A DNA stretch of 64,000 nucleotides. It comes from JBMNFB01 sp050949085 (lineage in GTDB: Bacteria; Bacillota; UBA994; UBA5500). Below the pieces are notes generated by a model. It was not told the DNA's origin. It ran no database searches and saw nothing but the letters and a program-made list of their open reading frames with translations. Each line of letters begins with the position of its first letter. Position 1 is the first letter of the stretch. The stretch spans positions 930,001 to 994,000 of the forward strand of contig JBMNFB010000001.1 in NCBI GenBank assembly GCA_050949085.1, given 5' to 3'. This document shows positions 57,594-64,000 of the stretch, in pieces. Made by a program: the position numbers and the translations under genes.

Positions 57594-57785
57594 ATGGTGG
57601 GATGCCTGCTGTGGACAATTCTCTTTGTGCTCTGCTGGCCAGTTGCGCTTCTTTTTCTGCTGCTCTACCCCATCGTCTGGCTGCTCTCCCTGCCGTTCCG
57701 GCTGCTGGGGATAGCCGTGGGGGGCATATTTGCCTTCTTCTGGACGATTATCACGCTGCCGCTCAGACTGCTGCGTAGCATCTAG
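57594..57785 (+). CDS. Small membrane protein, unknown
   Basis: A 63-aa very hydrophobic protein with two or three helices (e.g. CWPVALLFLLLYPIVWLLSL) and few charges. The ATG at 57594 is preferred (GAGGG 5-6 nt upstream) over 57576. It lies 31 bp before the SpoIVB-like peptidase gene and is probably cotranscribed. No family recognised. Confidence 0.6.
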   Translation: MVGCLLWTILFVLCWPVALLFLLLYPIVWLLSLPFRLLGIAVGGIFAFFWTIITLPLRLLRSI

Positions 57786-57816
57786 ACGAGCGCAGTCCGC
57801 TGGGGAGGGACAACAG

Positions 57817-58644
57817 ATGCAAACTATCGAATGGCTGAAAAAGAACTGGCTGGCCAGCGGGCTTACTGCGTACGTCGTCTACCGCCTCATGGCGAACCAG
57901 GGGAGCCTTGTGACTAATTATGTACTCCTGATCGCCCTGCTGGCGTTCGCGCTGCGCCCGCCAGAGTGGCGCGCGCGGGTGGCCACGCTCATTTGCCTGG
58001 TATTGATCGCCACGATTTTCGTACGGGAAAGCTATATCGCCCCTCGCCAGTTCCTGAACCTGGTGAGCAACACGCCACCCCCCTGGTTTGCCCCGGTGAA
58101 TGTGGAGGTCTACATGGGAGGCGAGCGCCTGATCGTCTCGCCGATGGATAGAAACGTCGGCTCTTACAGCAGCATCGCCTGCTTTCACACCGAGGATGGG
58201 CTGACTCTGGCTACTGCCCACGGCGTCAGCTATGATTCCGGCAAGGTGCTCGTCCGTCTCGACGATTCGCCCGATGCACGCACCGAATATGCCACCATCG
58301 CCTGCAACGATTTTGGTGTCGTCTTTCCCACCCTGCGGGAGCCAGTCGGGGAGAAGATACCGATCGCCAATATCGACGAGATTGAGCTGGCCAAGGCAGA
58401 AGTGCGCCAGCTTGGCAAGGCACCGATTGAACTGGAGGTAAAGGGCTATCATTATTCTGGCCCGGTGACGTTTCTCGTTCTCTGGGGAGAGGAACCCGCC
58501 CGACAGGGTTACAGCGGCTCACCTATCATCCAGAACGGAAAACTGATCGGCTCGGTCTACGGCTACCTGCGTGTCAGCAATCGTATCTGGCTGGCGCGGT
58601 TGGCCACAGACCTCTATCAGCAGGTCAGCACAATGACACCCTGA
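57817..58644 (+). CDS. Membrane-anchored SpoIVB-like (S55-type) serine peptidase
   Basis: A 275-aa protein with two or three N-terminal hydrophobic segments (~residues 12-75). The rest is a chymotrypsin-like domain: ATAHGVSYDSGKVLV carries the likely catalytic His, and GYSGSPIIQNGKLIGSVYG carries the Ser in a motif closely matching SpoIVB (GxSGSPIIQNGKLIGA). SpoIVB is a sporulation signalling protease; this protein lacks an obvious PDZ domain and is shorter, so it is not SpoIVB itself. The ATG at 57817 has GGGAGGG upstream. Confidence 0.75.
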   Translation: MQTIEWLKKNWLASGLTAYVVYRLMANQGSLVTNYVLLIALLAFALRPPEWRARVATLICLVLIATIFVRESYIAPRQFLNLVSNTPPPWFAPVNVEVYMGGERLIVSPMDRNVGSYSSIACFHTEDGLTLATAHGVSYDSGKVLVRLDDSPDARTEYATIACNDFGVVFPTLREPVGEKIPIANIDEIELAKAEVRQLGKAPIELEVKGYHYSGPVTFLVLWGEEPARQGYSGSPIIQNGKLIGSVYGYLRVSNRIWLARLATDLYQQVSTMTP

Positions 58645-58706
58645 CCGCGGAGCCCCTGGCGAATCCTCTTTCCGTGTGACCAATCAATGGAAAGGGTGAA
58701 AGCAAG

Positions 58707-59258
58707 ATGTCAAAGTACAGGGACGTCTCCTTCAACCCCAGACGGATTTCTCAGCCAAAAGCCAACGCCGAGATGCGCATCCTCGCCGAAAAGCTCGGCG
58801 GCGAGATGCAAGGCAGGTGGTGGGTGGCGATACCCGGGGCATGGCCGTCCATCGTCGGCGGTTCCTACCGTGGCTACCCCGTCAAGGTAACCGGGCTGTT
58901 CCATATGATGCCGGGCGACCGAGCCCATTCGGTCTCTCTGATTCTCTCCCTGCCCGCAGAGACGGAGCACCACCTGAAGCTTCAGAACTTTGTCAGCGTG
59001 CGGTTTGCCTTCTACGTTGATCTGGAGCAGACAGACGGCATGCCGACGTACAGCATGGATGATGAGCTGGCGGAGAAGCTGCTGCCGCCGGAGATCCATG
59101 CCAAGCTGGTTCATTCAGGGCTCGACTTCGTCCTGACACTGAGCCATGATCGCCTCGTACTCAGCGTTTACGGCCTCTATGAACACACACTCCACCTGCA
59201 ATTGCTTGACCTCCTCGCCGACATGGCCGACGCATTAGTCGACACTCAGGCCTCCTAA
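58707..59258 (+). CDS. Hypothetical protein
   Basis: A 183-aa soluble protein without recognised family. It alternates short strands and helices (e.g. GRWWVAIPGAWPSIVGGSYRG, VSLILSLPAETEHHLKLQNF). AAAGGG precedes the ATG at 58707. It follows the SpoIVB-like gene by 62 bp and ends before a strong terminator, so it is probably the last gene of that unit. Confidence 0.65.
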   Translation: MSKYRDVSFNPRRISQPKANAEMRILAEKLGGEMQGRWWVAIPGAWPSIVGGSYRGYPVKVTGLFHMMPGDRAHSVSLILSLPAETEHHLKLQNFVSVRFAFYVDLEQTDGMPTYSMDDELAEKLLPPEIHAKLVHSGLDFVLTLSHDRLVLSVYGLYEHTLHLQLLDLLADMADALVDTQAS

Positions 59259-59311
59259 GCGGCGATCAGGGGGAAAGCATTTTACCACCCTTCGCGGACT
59301 AACCGAGTCTC

Positions 59312-59350
59312 GGGAGCTGCAGGCGAATCGCCTACAGCTCCCTTTCTCTT
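59312..59350 (+). terminator. Terminator after the 183-aa gene
   Basis: Stem GGGAGCTG-C-AGGCG/CGCCT-A-CAGCTCCC (59312-59342), 3-nt loop, then TTTCTCTTT. Confidence 0.85.
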
Positions 59351-59448
59351 TGCGGCCGCATGTCAGAAAGGGCTGCCTCCTGCGCGTGTCATTTGCCAAA
59401 AAATTAAGTCTAGTCAGCAGGGATTCCCAGGCAAAGCGAGAACTACAT

Positions 59449-60973
59449 CCAGTGTTCGCTTGGCTTTATTGCCCCGCCCTCCCGGAGAGATTTGACGGCA
59501 CGGGGGTTACCGTAGGTGTTATCGACGGGCGCATCGATGGAGAAGCACAATGCCGACCATGACTACCAGGTTATGCTACCTGATACGATCGAACTCCAGG
59601 GCAGAGCCACGGCTAGCCTGCCCGTGAGCCTCGAAGTGGGAGAAAACCTGCCGCCCAGCGATGAAAATCGGAATGACTACTGCGGCTTTATCTACTTCGA
59701 AAACGTCAACGACCCGCAGGATACCTATCGCGTGCCTTATCACTTCGTCAATCAGCTGGTGATCAGCCAGATGACGGTCGAACCGGGGCACCTGTCCTAT
59801 AGTCCTGGCGGCAACAACGAGGTAACGTTCTCGTTTGTCCTCAGCCGCCCAGTCAACGATCTGCGTTTCCGCTTCCACGGGCATGCCACTACCAGCTATT
59901 TTGGCAACACTGGCCCGCTGGCTGCAGGCAGCCACACGGTCGTTTGGGATGGAACGTTTGATGATCCGGAGTTCGTCATACCGGAGGGTGTGTATGCAGT
60001 TTACCCACAGTATCAACTGGAGGCGGGCGGTACCTACCGCAACATGCTCAACACCGGCAACCAGACGTCGCCGGCGCTTGCATACCTGCTGATTGACAAT
60101 ACTGCGCCGAAACTCCTGGACGTGGGTGTCCGGATTGCAGACGTCGAAAACCACCTGCGTATCTCCGGTAAGGTCGATGACATGATCCGCGATACGCTCT
60201 ATGATGTTGCGTCCGTCTACCTGTCGGGCACGAGGCTGGAAACATACAACGAGGCTGACATCAGCGGGCCTGGCCGGGGTTATGACTTCACCTGCTTCGA
60301 GGCAGATCTTCCAGTCGATCTGCACGCAGCCCAGGTCGTGTTCTCGCTGGAGGCCAGGGATAACGCCGGTAACAGCAACCTGCAGGAGCATGTCATCACT
60401 CCCCTGGTGGTGGACAATCCCATCAGGGACACTGCCGACGATGATGTTTACACCGTCTCCGGCAGAGTCATCAGGGGGATGACTGTATCAGTCGCTGGGG
60501 TAGATGCCACGGTCGAGGCAGATGGCACGTTCAGCGCGACGGTCAACGTACCGGATGCCGTCAATTTCATCGATATAATTGCTGATGTCCCTGAATGGGC
60601 GAACTTTGAGCCGCTGGTGCACCGGCTACAGGTGGAGCGCGCGGGAAGCGCCGCAGTTGAGATCAAGTTCACACCCCGCACGTTCAACCTGAAAAGCAAC
60701 GGGAACTGGGTCAATCTGGAGATAGTGGCTCCCGGGGGCAGCAACTTCGTTAGCAGCGACATCGCCAATGCACGCTTGCTGATCAACGGAGTTGCCCTGT
60801 CAGCAGCACACGGGTCGGCTAACAAGTCCAAGCTCCAGCTCAAGTTCGACGCTGGGGCGGTGGCTGAGTTATTCGCTACGCCGGGGGAGAAAACCGTTAC
60901 GTTTGCAGGCACAGTTGCTGGCCAGCCTGTCTACGGCCAGGACACAGTAAGGGTGATCTCGCCGGGCAAGTGA
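59449..60973 (+). pseudogene. S8 subtilase pseudogene with large internal deletion
   Basis: Residues LPERFDGTGVTVGVIDGRID (59485-59544) match the Asp-motif strand of the intact subtilase at 40.3-42.9 kb. The frame then breaks. In another frame, from ~59541, MEKHNADHDYQVMLPD matches the region about 440 residues further on in that subtilase, and homology continues (NDYCGFIYFENVNDPQDTYR and onward). The catalytic His and Ser parts and the PA domain are deleted; signal peptide and propeptide are also absent. The end holds an extra ~100-residue beta domain not found in the other copy. Remaining ORF 59516-60973. Confidence 0.85.
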
Positions 60974-61010
60974 TCTCAGTGTTCGACTGAATCCAGTATC
61001 TAATGCATAA

Positions 61011-61044
61011 GGAAGGGGCTGTTGCATGAGCAACAGCCCCTTCC
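61011..61044. terminator. Bidirectional terminator between subtilase pseudogene and pepF
   Basis: Perfect 15-bp stem GGAAGGGGCTGTTGC/GCAACAGCCCCTTCC with a 4-nt loop. Confidence 0.8.
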
Positions 61045-61060
61045 TGTTCCAATCGCATCT

Positions 61061-62869
61061 CTATCTCAGCAGCTGGTCGAGCTCACTCACGACGCTCTGA
61101 AACTCGTCCATAGCTGCCTGAATCGGGCCAGGCTGTGACATGTCCACACCGGCCCGTTTGAGCACATGCAGCGGGTAATCCGAACTGCCGGCACGCAGGA
61201 AGTCGAGATAACGCTGGACAGCCGGCTGACCTTCCTGGAGGATCTGGGTGGCCAGCGCGACGGCCGCGGAATAACCAGTGGCGTATTTGTAGACGTAGAA
61301 GCTGCGGTAGAAATGGGGAATCCTCGCCCATTCGATATCGATCTCGGGATCGACGACGATGTCCGGGCCGTAATACCTGGCGTTCAAGGCGTGGTAGATG
61401 GAGCTGAGCAGGTCAGCCGTCAGGGCCTCACCTCGCGCAGACCGGCTGTGCGCTTCCCGCTCAAATTCGGCAAACATGGTCTGCCGGAAGACGGTGCCGC
61501 GGAAACCCTCCAGGTAGTTGTTCAGGTAGTAGGCGCGCTGGTGGGGATCGTCGGTCTTGCCCAGCAGGTAATGCGTCAGCAGCACTTCGTGAACAGTGGA
61601 GGCAACCTCCGCCACAAACAGGCTATACCCGGAATAGACATAGGGCTGGGTCGCCTGGCTGAGGTAGGTATGCATCGCATGGCCCAGCTCGTGGGCGAGA
61701 GTGAAAACGCTGTTGATATTGTTCTGGAAGTTGAGCAGAATGTAGGGATGCACGCCGTAGGTGCCGGCAGAATAGGCACCGCTGGTCTTCCCCACGTTTT
61801 CATAGACGTCGATCCAGCGTTCCTCTACGGCGCGCCGCACGGTAGCCTGATACTCCTCCCCAAACGGTGCCAGCGCTTCGATGACCAGCTCGCAGCCTTC
61901 TTCATAGCTGATCTCCATGTCAAAGCCCTGCACGATGGGCACGTAGAGGTCATAGATGTGCAGCTCATCCAGCCCCAGCGCCCGCTTGCGCAGGCCCACA
62001 TAGTTATGCAGCCTGGGCAGATTGCTGTGGATGGTGGAGATCAGGTTGTCGTAGACCTCGATGGACACGTTGTCCGGATGCAGAGCGGCGTGCAGAGATG
62101 ATTCGTAGTGGCGCGCCTGCGAGAGGAAGGCGTCCTTCCTGACAGAACTGGCGAAAGTGGCCGCCAGGGTATTCCTCAGTTCCCGGTAGGTGCCGTGCAG
62201 GGCACGGAATGCCCCGGCACGCACGCGGCGGTCTTTGCTCTCCAGCAGGCTGATGTAGCGACCCTTGGTAACCTCCACCTCTTCCCCATTTTCGCCGATG
62301 ATAGTGGGGAACTTGATGTCGGCGTTGTTCAGCATGTTGAAGATGGTCGAGGGCGCCTGCGCCACCTGGCCGGCCTGGGCCAGGAGGTATTCCTGTTCAG
62401 CCGAGAGGACGTGGGGTTTACGCCGCAGCACCTCGTCCAGCATCTGACGGTAGGTCTGGAGCTCCGCCGCCTCAGCCAGATAGGCCTGCAGCTTCTCCTC
62501 CGGGATGGAGAGCAGTTCAGGGGTGAACCAGCTCAGCGCCCCGCGCATGCGGATCCAGAGATTGCGCACGCGGTCGCTCATCGCCACATAGGTGGGGTTG
62601 GTGTTATCCTCATCCTCGCGGCGGGAGGCGTAGAACGATACCTTGCCGGCGATCTTCTGCACTTCTTCCTGCGCCTTGATACACGCCAGGAGCTGTGCCG
62701 CCGACTGGCCGAGGGTTCCCCGATACCTGGCCAGAAGGGGGATCATCTCTTCCACGCGTCGGTAGTCGTCCTCCCAGGCGGTGTCGCTGGGATAGATGTC
62801 GGTCACCGACCATCTGTACTGCTCCGGAATTTCGTGGCGCAACGGCAACTGTTGGCGCTTGGTGGACAT
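61061..62869 (-). CDS. pepF: Oligoendopeptidase F (M3B)
   Basis: A 602-aa zinc metallopeptidase that cuts short peptides in the cytoplasm. The zinc motif HELGH is in TLAHELGHAMHTYLS (~residue 393), and the third ligand Glu lies in SLFVAEVASTVHE. N-terminal RWSVTDIYPSDTAWEDDYRR is typical of PepF. GGAGGT precedes the ATG at 62869. One of two 46-bp direct repeats lies in its leader. Confidence 0.96.
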   Translation of the reverse strand: MSTKRQQLPLRHEIPEQYRWSVTDIYPSDTAWEDDYRRVEEMIPLLARYRGTLGQSAAQLLACIKAQEEVQKIAGKVSFYASRREDEDNTNPTYVAMSDRVRNLWIRMRGALSWFTPELLSIPEEKLQAYLAEAAELQTYRQMLDEVLRRKPHVLSAEQEYLLAQAGQVAQAPSTIFNMLNNADIKFPTIIGENGEEVEVTKGRYISLLESKDRRVRAGAFRALHGTYRELRNTLAATFASSVRKDAFLSQARHYESSLHAALHPDNVSIEVYDNLISTIHSNLPRLHNYVGLRKRALGLDELHIYDLYVPIVQGFDMEISYEEGCELVIEALAPFGEEYQATVRRAVEERWIDVYENVGKTSGAYSAGTYGVHPYILLNFQNNINSVFTLAHELGHAMHTYLSQATQPYVYSGYSLFVAEVASTVHEVLLTHYLLGKTDDPHQRAYYLNNYLEGFRGTVFRQTMFAEFEREAHSRSARGEALTADLLSSIYHALNARYYGPDIVVDPEIDIEWARIPHFYRSFYVYKYATGYSAAVALATQILQEGQPAVQRYLDFLRAGSSDYPLHVLKRAGVDMSQPGPIQAAMDEFQSVVSELDQLLR

Positions 62870-62880
62870 ACTATCTACCT

Positions 62881-62995
62881 CCTAAGCAAGTTTGTTCAAA
62901 CTTGCGAGTTTAATAGGGCGATGTTTGTTTGCCAAACATCGGTTGATACCTAAGTCAAGTCCGCTAGGACTTGCGATCTAAATAGGGCGATGTTT
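62881..62995. repeat. Pair of ~46-bp direct repeats with covarying palindromes
   Basis: CCTAAG...AATAGGGCGATGTTT at 62881-62926 and 62949-62995. Each holds a hairpin, CAAGTTTG/CAAACTTG in the first and CAAGTCC/GGACTTG in the second, so the arms changed together. They lie between pepF and the EamA gene. Confidence 0.75.
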
Positions 62996-63159
62996 ACCAG
63001 CCAGTATACTGTTCCACGCCACTCAGCCAAATCCTGTTCACCCTGCCTATAGTTGCACATCCGCCCGTTTTGTACACTGGAGCCAGCCTTAACAGCGAGA
63101 GGAGACAGCCTGGTGGCTGGCGAAGACCTGGATAACAGTACAAGAATGAGGTGCCCACA

Positions 63160-64000
63160 ATGCAGCCAACGCCCCGCCATCCCTACCTGTACCTGGCCAG
63201 CGGTGTCATCGCGGTTTCCTTTGCGGCCATCTTCATCAAGCTGAGCAGCGCACCGGCGCTGGTGATTGCGGCCTACCGCCTGCTTTTTGCATCGCTCTGC
63301 CTCTCACCGGTGGTATTGCTCTGCCACCGCCGGGAACTGGCCACGATTCAGCGACGCGATCTCGGCCTGATGCTCCTCTCGGGCTGTTTTCTCGCCCTGC
63401 ACTTTGCCACCTGGATCAGTTCTTTTCAGTATACGACGGTGGCCAGTTCTACAGTCCTGGTTTCCAGTCAGCCGCTGTTTGTGGTCGGCCTCTCCTACCT
63501 GCTCTATCGCGAAACCATCACCCGCCGCCAGGCCCTGGGGGTAGCAGCGACCATCGCCGGCAGCGTCATCATCGGCCTCGCCGATGCAGCCGGCGGCAGC
63601 AGCGGCGCCTCCCTCTATGGTGACTTACTGGCACTGCTGGGCGCCGTCTTTGCCGCCCTCTATTTTCTCTGCGGCAGGACGGTGCGGCAGCGGGTCTCTG
63701 TGCTGCCCTATTCGCTGGGTGCATATGCATCCAGCGCTCTGGTGCTGCTCACCATCTGCTGGTTGAGCGGCACCCCGCTCGCTGGCTATCCCGGCCGGGA
63801 ATATCTGCTTCTCCTCGGCCTCGCTCTCGTCTGCTCGGTGATCGGCCACAGCGCGCTCAACTGGGCGCTGGGCTGGCTGCCCACCAGCGCCGTCGGCGTC
63901 TCAGTGCTGGGCGAACCCATCGGTGCCACCATCTGGGCCGCGCTCCTCTTCCATGAGATCCCGACAGTCGGCCAGATCAGCGGTGGCATCATCCTCCTGC
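63160..64000 (+). CDS. EamA/DMT family transporter, partial at window edge
   Basis: A drug/metabolite transporter open to the window end (280 residues visible). It has about 10 hydrophobic segments in two EamA repeats: ASGVIAVSFAAIFIKLSSAP with LHFATWISSFQYTTVASSTV, and LLALLGAVFAALYFLCGRTV with LNWALGWLPTSAVGVSVLGEP. The ATG at 63160 follows AATGAGG. Substrate unknown; the family exports metabolites or amino acids. Confidence 0.9.
   Translation, partial: MQPTPRHPYLYLASGVIAVSFAAIFIKLSSAPALVIAAYRLLFASLCLSPVVLLCHRRELATIQRRDLGLMLLSGCFLALHFATWISSFQYTTVASSTVLVSSQPLFVVGLSYLLYRETITRRQALGVAATIAGSVIIGLADAAGGSSGASLYGDLLALLGAVFAALYFLCGRTVRQRVSVLPYSLGAYASSALVLLTICWLSGTPLAGYPGREYLLLLGLALVCSVIGHSALNWALGWLPTSAVGVSVLGEPIGATIWAALLFHEIPTVGQISGGIILL

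Overview
The window looks like chromosomal DNA of a GC-rich, endospore-forming member of the Firmicutes (Clostridia-like). The signs are strong AGGAGG-type ribosome binding sites with frequent GTG and TTG starts, two T-box leaders, sporulation genes (CotF-type coat protein, YheC/YheD ATP-grasp protein, a SpoIVB-like peptidase), an FprA flavodiiron protein with an Rrf2 regulator, and many compact intrinsic terminators. I saw no rRNA, tRNA, CRISPR array, prophage or intact insertion sequence.

Layout. 1-5.3 kb: a cut-off HTH regulator, a CapA-like protein, a pyruvate-kinase C-domain protein, a DppA D-aminopeptidase and a lone trpB behind a Trp T-box. 5.45-7 kb: an ECF sigma/anti-sigma operon with two small genes. 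7.4-12.5 kb: cysS behind a T-box, an acidic protein, a class V aminotransferase and an Amidase_6 protein. 12.5-18.9 kb: a BMP-type nucleoside ABC transporter with divergent thymidine and uridine kinases. 18.9-24 kb: gltX, tyrS, a histidine-rich YmaF-like protein, a 2-hydroxyacid dehydrogenase and a small exported peptide. 24.2-30.2 kb: an XRE-TPR regulator, an APH-like kinase, CotF-type coat proteins and an FprA/Rrf2/hemerythrin operon. 30.2-40 kb: amino-acid and peptide metabolism (MalY-type lyase, PHP phosphatase, M14 carboxypeptidase, TcdA, chromate transporter pair, methionine gamma-lyase, C45 hydrolase). 40.2-47 kb: a subtilase abutting a truncated MFS gene, a serine hydrolase, YheC/D and an unlisted 57-aa Arg/Cys-rich gene. 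47.2-57 kb: a heterodimeric ABC exporter, a NatAB-like exporter, a GNAT remnant, a 26-codon gene, a nitroreductase, an HTH-aminopeptidase-like fusion and an MFS exporter with paired operators. 57-64 kb: small membrane proteins, the SpoIVB-like peptidase, a subtilase pseudogene, pepF and a cut-off EamA transporter.

How genes seem to work together: BMP transporter plus Tdk and Udk suggests nucleoside uptake and salvage; FprA, the Rrf2 regulator and the hemerythrin protein suggest a nitric-oxide/oxygen defence operon; trpB and cysS respond to uncharged tRNA. The most novel items are (1) a protamine-like Arg/Cys-rich protein (28 Arg and 9 Cys in 57 residues) beside a spore-coat gene, (2) an XRE-TPR regulator with a divergent exported pro-peptide, (3) an HTH fused to an apparently inactive M29-like aminopeptidase, (4) a family of collinear intergenic repeats with an arm-pair covariation, and (5) two differently damaged copies of one subtilase family. 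All functional statements are inferences from motifs and context; no database search was possible.
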